Under the pieces are notes generated by a model, which did no database searches, was not told the DNA's origin, and saw only the letters and a list, made by a program, of their open reading frames with translations. DNA of 64,000 nucleotides from Orenia marismortui DSM 5156. Its GTDB lineage: Bacteria; Bacillota; Halanaerobiia; Halobacteroidales; Halobacteroidaceae. Where the stretch lies: assembly GCF_000379025.1 (NCBI RefSeq), contig NZ_KB900622.1:1-64000 (forward strand), written 5' to 3'. The stretch's first letter is position 1; each line of letters begins with the position of its first letter. Of this stretch, positions 56,000-64,000 are shown piece after piece. Position numbers and translations under genes: made by a program.

Positions 56000-56010
56000 T
56001 CTAACCACCA

Positions 56011-56919
56011 CTACTTACTAAGCTCTAACATTTTATCTAAAGATCTTTTTGCTCTAACTCTAATCTCTTCTTCTACTGTAATTTGATATTTATTATCTTC
56101 TAAAGCCTTAAGTACATTACTTAAAGAGGTCTTCTTCATATTTTGACAGATCAATCCCTGATTAAGTATATAGAATTCTTTATTTGGGTTATCTTCTTTT
56201 AATTGATACAAAATACCCATCTCAGTTCCAACAATTAATTTATCTGCTTTAGATTCATGGGCATATTTCAAAATTTGGGCAGTACTACCTACAAAATCAG
56301 CTAATTCTACCACTTCTGGCCTACACTCTGGATGTACTAAAACCTCTGCATCTAAATGAAGTTCTCTTACTTTCTCTATGCTATTGCTCTTTACTCGATG
56401 ATGAGTAATACAGAAACCTTCCCATAAGATAACTTCCTTATCAGTCTGTTGGCTTACATAATTTCCTAAGTTTTGATCAGGTACAAATAAGATCTGATCA
56501 TTATCTATTGAATTAACAATATCAACAGCATTTGAAGATGTACAACAGACATCACTCTCTGCCTTAACTGCTGCAGAAGAATTAACATAACAAACAACAG
56601 TAGTATCTGGATACTCTGCTTTCTTCTGACGCAGAGCATCCACACTGACCATATCTGCCATAGGACAGCCGGCATCTATTTCAGGAAGTAATACTGTCTT
56701 ATCAGGAGATAAGATAGCTGCACTTTCAGCCATAAAATCTACTCCACAAAAAACAATAACCTCGGCATCAGTCTCGGCAGCCTTACGACTTAACCCCAAA
56801 GAATCTCCTGTATAATCAGCAACTGCCTGTACTTCATCTATCTGATAATAATGAGCCATAATAATAGCATTTCTTTCTTCTTTTAGCTCTTTTATTCTCT
56901 CAATCAATTCAGTATTCAT
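56011..56919 (-). CDS. nadA: Quinolinate synthase A (NadA)
   Basis: A 302-aa 4Fe-4S enzyme. Cysteines in CGVDFMAES (about 82), SDVCCTSSN (about 110) and NQGLICQNM (about 255) with HPECRPEV provide the cluster ligands. It joins iminoaspartate and DHAP to quinolinate. First gene of nadA-nadB-nadC. Confidence 0.95.
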   Translation of the reverse strand: MNTELIERIKELKEERNAIIMAHYYQIDEVQAVADYTGDSLGLSRKAAETDAEVIVFCGVDFMAESAAILSPDKTVLLPEIDAGCPMADMVSVDALRQKKAEYPDTTVVCYVNSSAAVKAESDVCCTSSNAVDIVNSIDNDQILFVPDQNLGNYVSQQTDKEVILWEGFCITHHRVKSNSIEKVRELHLDAEVLVHPECRPEVVELADFVGSTAQILKYAHESKADKLIVGTEMGILYQLKEDNPNKEFYILNQGLICQNMKKTSLSNVLKALEDNKYQITVEEEIRVRAKRSLDKMLELSK

Positions 56920-56975
56920 AACTCCCTCCTAAGATTTATATATTATCTATTCTACTTCCAACTTTACTACTCAAT

Positions 56976-57016
56976 ATTGTATAATTTGACTGCTGTAATG
57001 TCAAGTGTCTTTACAC
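56976..57016 (-). promoter_or_regulatory. nadABC promoter with adjacent NiaR-type dyad
   Basis: Minus strand: TTGACA (56999-57004), 17-bp spacer, TACAAT (56976-56981). Directly upstream lies GTGT-CTTT-ACAC (57005-57016), a dyad like NiaR boxes of Firmicutes. The niaR gene is 5.8 kb away. Confidence 0.6.
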
Positions 57017-57061
57017 CTGTTTATCTGTTAATATTAGAAATTAATATAATTAAGAAAAATA

Positions 57062-57097
57062 AAAAAAGAGTCCTATCCGAAGATAAGACTCTTTTTG
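57062..57097 (-). terminator. Terminator of msrB with TTCG tetraloop
   Basis: AAAAAGAGTC and GACTCTTTTT flank an inner TATC-TTCG-GATA stem (minus strand), ending in a long T-run. Confidence 0.88.
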
Positions 57098-57117
57098 ATA
57101 CTATCCAGATTAAAAAA

Positions 57118-57516
57118 TCAATCTTTCTTATCAAAATCCAAGGCAATAGAGTTGACACAATACCTCTTTCCAGTAGGCTGCGGTCCATCATTAAATATAT
57201 GGCCTAGATGTGCACCACAAGCAGCACATAAGATCTCAGTTCTTGCCATACCTAAACTTTTGTCTGCTTTATAATCAATATGGTCCTTATCAATCACTTC
57301 CCAAAAACTAGGCCACCCGCTCCCACTATCATACTTCTTTTCTGATGAGAATAATTCTAGTCCACAATTTATACACTTATAGATTCCTTTTTGATCATAA
57401 TTATAGTATTTGCCAACAAAAGGAGCTTCAGTTCCTTTTTCCCGTGTAACTCTAAATTGCTCTTCCGTTAAAATTCCCTTCCATTCCTCTTTACTCTTTT
57501 TAATCTTATCTACCAT
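57118..57516 (-). CDS. msrB: Peptide-methionine (R)-S-oxide reductase MsrB
   Basis: A 132-aa enzyme. Zinc cysteines CINCG and CAACGAHLGH, GSGWPSFW substrate region, and the catalytic Cys in RYCVNSIAL (about residue 120). It repairs methionine-R-sulfoxide, using thioredoxin. Monocistronic with a strong terminator. Confidence 0.95.
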   Translation of the reverse strand: MVDKIKKSKEEWKGILTEEQFRVTREKGTEAPFVGKYYNYDQKGIYKCINCGLELFSSEKKYDSGSGWPSFWEVIDKDHIDYKADKSLGMARTEILCAACGAHLGHIFNDGPQPTGKRYCVNSIALDFDKKD

Positions 57517-57724
57517 CTTACTTCCTCCTTTCTGATAAATAGACTTAATTATAGAATGAATAATTTTATACTTAGATAAGTTATTTGGAAAAGTTCTAAA
57601 TTTGACCTATAATATCTATAATTCCCTTACTCTAAACTCTTAATCATATTTAGCTTCTCTAGAAATAAAAGGTGCAGCTCCATGGTTTTATTAAAAATTA
57701 ATTATTTTGATATTATATATCCTT

Positions 57725-58429
57725 TTAAATATTTAATGTATTAGCATTAATTCTTAACCATTCCTTCCTAGCTTTATAGTCAGGAATTATATTCTCCACT
57801 AAACTCCAAAAATTTGGCGAGTGATTTGGCTGAACCAGATGAGCCAATTCATGTACTACCAAATAATCTATTATCTCTATTGGTGCCATAACTATCTTCC
57901 AATTAAAATTAAGATTACCCAAACTACTACAACTGCCCCACCTCTTTTTATGATTTTTAACTCTAACCTTATTAGTTTCTTTACCTATGATTACTTTATA
58001 TCTTTCTATTCTCTCCATTAATATCTTTATTGCCTGATCTTTGTACCAATCTACTAATTTATCTTTAATTAACTCTTTATTATTAAGGTTTATCTTAGGA
58101 TTAACTTTAATTTGCAAACTTCCTTGGGATAAGTCTATAGCTATTTCTTTACTTATACCTTTTATCAACCTTAATTTATAGCTTTCTCCTAAGTATAAAA
58201 AACTTTCTCCATTGATAAATTTTTTAGGAGCAGCCTTAGGCTTGATCTCGCTGACTTGTTCTTTCTTCTTTAATATCCAATTAGCTTTCTTCTTTACCAA
58301 TTCTCTTATTTTAGATTTAGATAAATGCTTAGGTGTTCTAATTACTACTCCATCTTCAGGATCTACTATGATAGCCAAGGTCTTTCTATTACTCCTAATA
58401 ATCTTATCCCATAACTTAATCTCTTGCAA
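57725..58429 (-). CDS. YgjP-like zinc metallopeptidase (DUF45/M48)
   Basis: A 234-aa protein from TTG 58429, after GGGGGTATAGTA. HELAHLVQPNHSPNFW holds the zinc-binding HExxH plus third His; RVKNHKKRWGSC is the conserved upstream motif. Cytosolic YgjP/WLM family; function debated (peptidase or nucleotide pyrophosphatase). The longer reading to 58465 lacks a ribosome site. Confidence 0.85.
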   Translation of the reverse strand: MQEIKLWDKIIRSNRKTLAIIVDPEDGVVIRTPKHLSKSKIRELVKKKANWILKKKEQVSEIKPKAAPKKFINGESFLYLGESYKLRLIKGISKEIAIDLSQGSLQIKVNPKINLNNKELIKDKLVDWYKDQAIKILMERIERYKVIIGKETNKVRVKNHKKRWGSCSSLGNLNFNWKIVMAPIEIIDYLVVHELAHLVQPNHSPNFWSLVENIIPDYKARKEWLRINANTLNI

Positions 58430-58612
58430 TACTATACCCCCAAACGAAATTAGATAAACTATCAAATATATATTTCTTATAATTAAACTTTAATAAAAAT
58501 AAACTCTTTTATTATCATAATAATCAAAAAATAAAGTAGCCCTAATACTAAACAACATTCTAAAGTCTACAGTATTAGAGCTAATTTTGAAAAATTTACT
58601 ATTTATAATAAA

Positions 58613-60622
58613 TTAAACTTTAAACTTCTCAACTAAAATATGTAACTTCTGTGCTATATTGGTTAATTCTTGAGCAGAATCCGTTATATCTTCAGACATA
58701 TTAGTAATTTCTTGTGAAGAATTCATAATTTGCTCACTCTCCTGATTAAGCTCTTGAGAGATATGGGCAGTATGCTCCACTTGCGATGATGTATTTTGGA
58801 TTGCACCTCTAATTTGATCAAATACCAACCCTGTCTCTTGAGCAATTGATTCTCCCTCTTCTGCTTTTACCTGCACATCTTTAATTGCTTCTAACCCTAC
58901 ATAAGATTTGTTTTGAATATCTTTAGTTAATGTAGTAATATTATCAGTTGATTTTGCCGTTTCTTCAGCTAATTCTCTAATTTCATCTGCTACTACAGCA
59001 AAACCTTTACCATGTTCTCCAGCTCTAGCTGCCTCAATAGCTGCATTTAATGCTAATAGATTGGTCTGCTCTGCTATATTATTTATCAACTCAACTATTT
59101 CACTAATTTTAGCAGAAGTTTTATCTAATTTATTAATTACTTGTACTGCTTCTTTAACAGAGTTGTTGATTTCATTAATGTTAGTAATTGTTTTTTCAAT
59201 ATTCTGCTTACCTATCTCAGTCTGTGAATTTGCCTCTTCTGAAAGCCCTGCAACCTCTTGACTCGTAGCAGAAACCTGTTCTATATTAGATATCATACTT
59301 TTTAAATTTTCGATAGTTAATTCTATGGTTTCATTACCCTGTTCAGATGAAGCAGATAATTCCTCACTGTAGGCTGATAATTTATCTACAGTTTCTAAAA
59401 TGTTATGGACCATATTCTTTAAATTATTCTTCATATGATTAAGCGATGACACCAGATCTCCGACCTCATCATTATTATCTTCAGATAAATCATCTATATC
59501 TAAGTGTCCATCAGCTATTTGATTAGCAAAGTTCTTACTCTTAATAATTGGTTTAATTAGTTTGTTAACAAACATAGCTAAAATAAATATAGATATCACT
59601 AATAATAACAATCCAATAGCCAACTGCTTGTACATCTCAAAAGTTGCCTGTTTAGTTATAATTTTTTTAGGCATTGTATACCAAATAGCTAAGTCTTTAT
59701 TGGCAATTTTAATAGGCTCTAATACTTCAATTTTATTATCTCTTATCATAACTTTAGTTCTCTCATCTTTAATATAAGATAAAAATTCATTATATTCTTT
59801 TTCATTTCTAATAATATCGCTTAATCTAACATCATACCAATCTTGAAAATCTTTATTATCAGATTTTTTGTTATCAGCTTTCTGATTGGTAATGAGTTTA
59901 GATAATTCATCTCTCTTTTTATTGTATCCTAATATACTTCCTTCATCAGTTAAAACAAACATATCTGCTTTATCAGTAACCTCATTTATAATCTCTTCAA
60001 TAAAGCTTATACGCACATCTAGACCTACCATCCCTTTGAATTCTCCATTAACCATAATTGGTTCAGCTACAGTAGTTAAAGGATCACCATTATATCTATA
60101 GGGCTCTATCAGAATAGTATCCTTATTCTCTTTAACAGCATCATACCAATTAATTTTACTTATTTCATCAGGACCAGCTAATAAATTAGATGGGTTCTTT
60201 CCCCTTACTATATAAAAAGCAAATCTTCCATTAGATGCAGAATAGAATGAATCATTGCTAAACTCTTTATCTCTCATATCATAGGCATTCACTTCCCAAA
60301 CTGTAGTTATTCCATTTAAATTAGAATGTTCACTAATCGTTGATTTAAGCATATTTTCTACTGCATCTCTATTTACATTAGATTCTCTAGCTCCTCTCAG
60401 AACAGAAGCCATATCTCTAGTTATGCTAATAGGAAGATCAAATTTCAATTTTATTTTTGACTTACTTTCTCTAACTGTATTTATCATTCTTTCCTTACCC
60501 ATATCAATTGCTTGTTCTCTTATTTTAGTAGCAGAAATCATAATAATAATTAGTACTGTAATTATTAGAAGAGAGCCCACTAAAAATAATGTCTTTTCTC
60601 TAAGCCTTAATCTCTTATACAT
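58613..60622 (-). CDS. Methyl-accepting chemotaxis protein, dCache_1-type
   Basis: A 669-aa chemoreceptor with a double-Cache sensor: membrane-distal pocket NGITTVWEVNAYDMRD ... RFAFYIVRG ... WYDAVKENKDTILIEPYRY ... VAEPIMVNGEFKGMVGLDV (about 100-220). TM2 about 340-360, HAMP, tip [26 protein letters not shown]. Sensors of this kind usually bind amino acids or amines. Confidence 0.9.
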   Translation of the reverse strand: MYKRLRLREKTLFLVGSLLIITVLIIIMISATKIREQAIDMGKERMINTVRESKSKIKLKFDLPISITRDMASVLRGARESNVNRDAVENMLKSTISEHSNLNGITTVWEVNAYDMRDKEFSNDSFYSASNGRFAFYIVRGKNPSNLLAGPDEISKINWYDAVKENKDTILIEPYRYNGDPLTTVAEPIMVNGEFKGMVGLDVRISFIEEIINEVTDKADMFVLTDEGSILGYNKKRDELSKLITNQKADNKKSDNKDFQDWYDVRLSDIIRNEKEYNEFLSYIKDERTKVMIRDNKIEVLEPIKIANKDLAIWYTMPKKIITKQATFEMYKQLAIGLLLLVISIFILAMFVNKLIKPIIKSKNFANQIADGHLDIDDLSEDNNDEVGDLVSSLNHMKNNLKNMVHNILETVDKLSAYSEELSASSEQGNETIELTIENLKSMISNIEQVSATSQEVAGLSEEANSQTEIGKQNIEKTITNINEINNSVKEAVQVINKLDKTSAKISEIVELINNIAEQTNLLALNAAIEAARAGEHGKGFAVVADEIRELAEETAKSTDNITTLTKDIQNKSYVGLEAIKDVQVKAEEGESIAQETGLVFDQIRGAIQNTSSQVEHTAHISQELNQESEQIMNSSQEITNMSEDITDSAQELTNIAQKLHILVEKFKV

Positions 60623-60845
60623 ACTAGTACCTCCAATTCAATACCTTTATAAAATTTAATTATTCCTTAAGTTCTAAGAAAATATCTTCGCTATTCCTTG
60701 AACATCATTAGTCATTATTATAACCCATATTTTGTTTTTATGTCAAGAAGTTACATAAACATCAAATAAGACACACTATATATTTTATTAACCATTTTCT
60801 AATAAAGCCGATAGGAAGTAATGTTATAAAATATTTAAGAGGTTG

Positions 60846-62058
60846 ATTGTATAATTAAATTGAACTAATAAAAAAATTAATAAAAAAATGCCCATAGTGG
60901 ACCAAACTGTAATATAATTGAATCACCACAAAACAAAAAATTACAGGAGGGTGCACACTATGGACTACTTACATGATACACCAAAATCCCGAAAAAATAA
61001 ACACCTAAATGCTTATGAGCGTGGTCAAATTGCATTGTTACATTCCGAAGGAATGTCGCCTTATGCTATTGCAAAACGTCTAGGTAGAGCTTCTAATACA
61101 ATTAGAAACGAGTTAAAGCGTGGTACAGTTTCCCAAATTAAAGGCAATAAAACTGTAGAGATTTACTTCCCTGACGCTGGTCAAAAAGTTTATGAATCTA
61201 ATCGTAAAAATTGCGGACCGAAATTTAAGCTTTTAGAATGTGAAACATTCATTGATTATGTTATAGAGTTATTTTGCGAGCATAAACAATCTCTTGATTC
61301 TATTTGTGGTGCAGCAAAGCTGCATAACAAATTCTCAAAGTCAGAGATGGTATGCACTAAAACTCTATATAACTATATAGATCTTGGACTACTTCAGATT
61401 AGCAATATTGATTTGCCATTGAAGCTTAAACGTTCTTCAAAATCAAAATGTCTTAAGCGTAATAAAAAGAAACTTGGCACAAGTATCGATGAACGCCCTG
61501 AAAATATTAATGATCGCAGTGAATTTGGGCATTGGGAAATTGACACTGTTATTGGTAAAAAAGAATAAAAATGATGAAGTTTTACTCACTATGACAGAGC
61601 GCATGACTCGTAAAGAAATCATTCGTAAAATTCCTGGTAAAACAGCTGAATCTGTTCAAAATGCTATATTAAAACTAATCAAAGACTCTGGAGAGCTTTT
61701 TTCTAATGTATTTAAAAGCTTTACCTGCGATAATGGCTCTGAATTTTCAGAGCTAGGTGTTATAGAAGAAATAGTTGATACAAAAGTATATTTTACTCAT
61801 CCCTATTCATCATGGGAAAGAGGTACCAATGAACGTCATAATGGTCTCATAAGACGTTTTATACCTAAAGGCAGAAGTATAAGTGAATTCTCTATTGAAT
61901 CTATTGCTAGAGTTCAAAACTGGTGTAATACTCTACCAAGAAAAATTTTAGGATACCTAACTCCTGATGAAGCTTTTGAAGATCAATTAAGAGAAATTCT
62001 ATATAACTAATTAACCAAATTATTACAGTTTGAAACTAGTTCAATTTAATATTGCAAT
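60846..62058 (+). mobile_element. IS30-family insertion sequence, frameshifted copy
   Basis: Ends ATTGTATAATTAAATTGAAC and (reversed) ATTGCAATATTAAATTGAAC match the first copy. Coding DNA is clearly diverged from copy 1 at many third positions, so this is not a recent duplicate. Confidence 0.82.
60960..62010 (+). pseudogene. IS30-family transposase, 1-nt frameshift
   Basis: Reads as 352-aa-like transposase interrupted after GHWEIDTVIGKKE. The A-run is six A here and five in the intact copy (GGCAAAAAG), so a single-base insertion near 61558 shifts the frame; the second part (to 62010) keeps the rest of the DDE domain. Likely inactive unless slippage rescues it. Confidence 0.85.
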
Positions 62059-62087
62059 TTAAGAAAATATTTAAGATATAAGTTTTA

Positions 62088-62816
62088 TTAATTGCTATCA
62101 TAATCATCTTTTTTTTGCCAGGCTCCTACCAAAGAAGATACTCCTTGGATAAAGAATATTCCTGCAACCCAATAGTATACAAATTGTGGATATAATAATA
62201 TCAATACTCCCACAAATAAATACATAATACCTGTAAAGATTAAACTTGCCCGTTCTGTCTTACCAGTCTTCTCACTCACAATATCAGCCACCTTTACCAC
62301 ATTAGTATTCTTTAGTAATGTATTCCACGTAATTGAGTGTAATTTAGACTCTAAAATATTATTTCTAACCTCTCGCCAAAAATAGGGAAAGAATAATATA
62401 TTCAAAAAAATACCGATTAAAAACAAACTTAATAAATAGGTTAATCCTGAATAATAATTTCCCCAAGTTAATAACAGACCAATTTCATCCATAAATAGGC
62501 CTAAACCTGAACCATAAATTAATGCTGCATGCTTCCTATTTAAGATTGAAGAACCAACTATAGAAATCCAACCAGCAATAGCAATTAAAATAATCCCAAA
62601 ATAAAAATGATGTATATGGTGACCAAATAAAATAATATTTCTTCCAATATAAAATCTAGTATCTGGACTTAAACCTTCTTTAGCAACTTGAGCAAATTGA
62701 CTTTCTGCAGATCCTGCTATCAATACCATTAGCCTGATTAATAAAAAAGAAAATAGATAAGATATAGTAATCAAAAATGGTATAGTCTTATTTTCTTCTT
62801 TACTAACTAGAATCAT
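62088..62816 (-). CDS. Histidine-rich integral membrane protein, family unknown to me
   Basis: A 242-aa protein with about seven helices. A cytosolic or periplasmic turn has GHHIHHFYFGI, and a later segment YGSGLGLFMDEIGLLLTWG places acidic residues in the membrane. A metal or heme site can be imagined, not shown. Spacing to the ribosome site is unusual: GGGG directly abuts ATG. It follows niaR by 16 bp. Confidence 0.6.
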   Translation of the reverse strand: MILVSKEENKTIPFLITISYLFSFLLIRLMVLIAGSAESQFAQVAKEGLSPDTRFYIGRNIILFGHHIHHFYFGIILIAIAGWISIVGSSILNRKHAALIYGSGLGLFMDEIGLLLTWGNYYSGLTYLLSLFLIGIFLNILFFPYFWREVRNNILESKLHSITWNTLLKNTNVVKVADIVSEKTGKTERASLIFTGIMYLFVGVLILLYPQFVYYWVAGIFFIQGVSSLVGAWQKKDDYDSN

Positions 62817-62832
62817 CCCCTTTTATATAATC

Positions 62833-63345
62833 TTAACTTTTCAACAAATAGCCTTCATCTTCTAGCTTATTCTCTATTAAATCTAACACTTCTTCATTTA
62901 GCGCTTCAATAGTATGTAAATGAACCCCTTCAGTTAAAGCAGATAATGGTTTAACTCGTTCTTGATTATAATTCTCCAAGAATTTAGATAAATCTTCTCG
63001 ACTTTGTATCATTAGTAATCCTTTAATCTCTCCATAAATAGAGTGTTCTACAATAACATCCTTTACTCTACCACCATATCTTATTATTATTGATAGCTCT
63101 TTTTCTATATCTGCTGCTCCATGCTGGCAAGCAATTGTGCGCCTAACCATATTACTATCCTTAGAAATAATATATCCTCTAGCTGTTGCTAGAATTTCTT
63201 CACCTCGAGCTCGTAATATTGCTATATCTTGTACTATTACTTGCCTACTTACACCAAATAATCCAGCCAAATCAGAACCAGTTATAGGTTCGTTTTCTTT
63301 TTTTAATTTATTTAAAAGATCGTTTCTTCTCTCTTTAGCAGACAT
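62833..63345 (-). CDS. niaR: NAD biosynthesis repressor NiaR (HTH-3H)
   Basis: A 170-aa regulator. N-terminal HTH (GSDLAGLFGVSRQVIVQDIAIL) followed by the 3H domain with CQHGAADIEKEL, EHSIYGEI and EGVHLHTIEA, the three His groups. Nicotinate-bound NiaR represses NAD genes; its candidate box is at the nadA promoter. ATG at 63345 (AGGAG 9 bp before), TTG 63348 possible. Confidence 0.9.
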   Translation of the reverse strand: MSAKERRNDLLNKLKKENEPITGSDLAGLFGVSRQVIVQDIAILRARGEEILATARGYIISKDSNMVRRTIACQHGAADIEKELSIIIRYGGRVKDVIVEHSIYGEIKGLLMIQSREDLSKFLENYNQERVKPLSALTEGVHLHTIEALNEEVLDLIENKLEDEGYLLKS

Positions 63346-63463
63346 CAATATCACTCCTGCACAAAAAATTTAATAAATAATAGTAGATTGATTACTATAT
63401 TCTTTATTCACTAAAATAAAAAAAAATCCTGCTTAAAAAGCTGGCTATAATGGCAACTCATAT

Positions 63464-63613
63464 TTATTCTCTTGCAAAACTGGCACATTTTGTTCCAGCA
63501 GCTTCAATTGTAAATTCCCCATTATCATCACAATTAACTAAAATTTCTTCTAAAGAACATATCTTTTTTTGATTATAAGCACAACTTTCTACATTACAAT
63601 TAATTTTAGACAT
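63464..63613 (-). CDS. DUF1540 mini-protein
   Basis: A 49-aa protein too short for ordinary gene tracks. It reads MSKINCNVESCAYNQKKICS ... TKCASFARE, with four spaced Cys of the DUF1540 family (CNVESCAYN, CSLEEI, CASF). GGAGG lies 6 bp before ATG. A small metal-binding protein, function unknown. Confidence 0.78.
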   Translation of the reverse strand: MSKINCNVESCAYNQKKICSLEEILVNCDDNGEFTIEAAGTKCASFARE

Positions 63614-63649
63614 TATCTTCCTCCTTATTTTTATCAATATAGATCAACC

Positions 63650-63760
63650 CTAAAATGAACATAAAAAGTTCAAAGTAGAGTTAGTTCCAAGGCCTTGAGA
63701 TGCAAGCTGAATTAAATGTGTCACAATATAATCATTAAGTTTCACTTTAGAATTGGACAT
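63650..63760 (-). CDS. Possible 36-aa small ORF
   Basis: Reads MSNSKVKLNDYIVTHLIQLA and ends in FLCSF. Only a weak AAAGG is upstream, and the spacing is long. No family recognised. Low support. Confidence 0.25.
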   Translation of the reverse strand: MSNSKVKLNDYIVTHLIQLASQGLGTNSTLNFLCSF

Positions 63761-63880
63761 CTATATCTTAATACCTTTGTTTTTAATTTATCACTCATTA
63801 ATATCATATAATATATGATATTAATTTACTTTAACCCCTACAAATCCATTAATCACCTCCACAGAATATATATCATAGAT

Positions 63881-63915
63881 AGATAAAAACAAGAGCTTAG
63901 CTCTTGTTTTTATCT
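63881..63915 (-). terminator. Terminator of the gene entering from the right edge
   Basis: GATAAAAACAAGAGC and GCTCTTGTTTTTATC pair around TTA. It overlaps the stop codon of the partial gene. Confidence 0.85.
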
Positions 63916-64000
63916 ATTCTCAAAGTCTTCAAAATCATCTGGATTTAAATCTCTTTCTCGTTCACGATTTTTCAGCTTACCCTTTACATTTGTAAGTCCA
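63910..64000 (-). CDS. C-terminal end of a gene cut by the window edge
   Basis: The last 29 codons are visible, ending in an acidic tail NPDDFEDFENR after a basic KGKLKNRERER segment. Family not recognisable. Confidence 0.6.
   Translation of the reverse strand, partial: GLTNVKGKLKNRERERDLNPDDFEDFENR

Noticed and set aside
61550-61570. Programmed frameshift in the second transposase
   Set aside because: A net +1 change is needed, the heptamer phase is wrong for a -1 slip, and the intact copy has a single frame.
60828-62076. 13-bp direct repeat AAAATATTTAAGA on both sides of the second IS30 copy
   Set aside because: It does not abut the inverted repeats, IS30 elements normally duplicate 2-3 bp, and the text is simple AT-rich DNA.

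Overview
The window reads as a low-GC, strictly anaerobic Gram-positive-type (Firmicutes) chromosome. Strong GGAGG ribosome binding sites, frequent GTG and TTG starts, FprA/RIC oxygen and nitric oxide defence, many methyl-accepting chemotaxis proteins and sulfur-redox genes point (inference, not proven) to a halophilic or sediment anaerobe of the Halanaerobiales, something like Orenia or a relative. Almost every gene is on the minus strand. No rRNA, tRNA or CRISPR array was seen.

Layout. 1-3.5 kb: a tyrosine recombinase beside a loxP-like 18-bp inverted repeat, then DUF3795, a PfkB sugar kinase and an atypical small kinase. 3.5-10.6 kb: a three-gene ABC-2 exporter with a hairpin leader, an EamA transporter, an M3 oligopeptidase and an HD-GYP phosphodiesterase. 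10.9-14.7 kb: a nitrosative/oxidative stress block (nitroreductase, RIC, flavodiiron protein, Crp/Fnr regulator). 14.9-22 kb: a YnjBCD-like ABC importer run together with two glycosyltransferases (TIGR04282 and TIGR04283 types) and an APH-like kinase. 22-33 kb: sulfur/redox genes: a TVP38 membrane protein, an HdrB-like CCG protein, a GltD-like flavoprotein, a split YeeE/YedE pair with TusA, a PucR-type regulator that needs a -1 frameshift, a nucleoside hydrolase and a double-rhodanese lipoprotein. An IS30 element has landed in the yeeE-tusA operon. 33-39.9 kb: a PaxB-like membrane protein, a ZIP transporter and a trehalose operon (treP, treC, treR) with two perfect TreR boxes. 39.9-43.4 kb: a second sulfur set (rhodanese, thioredoxin, NapH-like ferredoxin, CoA-disulfide/persulfide reductase with rhodanese tail). 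43.7-53.4 kb: a SIMPL protein, three chemoreceptors, an orphan sugar-binding protein paired with a chemoreceptor, and an orphan PTS IIC. 53.5-64 kb: nadA-nadB-nadC, msrB, a metallopeptidase, a chemoreceptor, a frameshifted second IS30 copy, a histidine-rich membrane protein, the NAD repressor NiaR, a DUF1540 mini-protein and the tail of one more gene.

How it fits together. Two promoters, in front of the flavoprotein operon and of the double-rhodanese lipoprotein, have the same architecture: a TTTTGTA-N7-TACAAA dyad exactly 29 bp upstream of the -35 box. This ties two sulfur-redox units about 7 kb apart into one regulon. NiaR and nadABC form a local NAD circuit, and TreR and treP/treC a trehalose circuit.

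The intergenic DNA is unusually rich in structured repeats: three copies of a roughly 100-bp MITE-like hairpin, several degenerate heptanucleotide arrays that fold on themselves, a repeat copied beside two chemoreceptor genes, and a CCACRGATYAACAC family.
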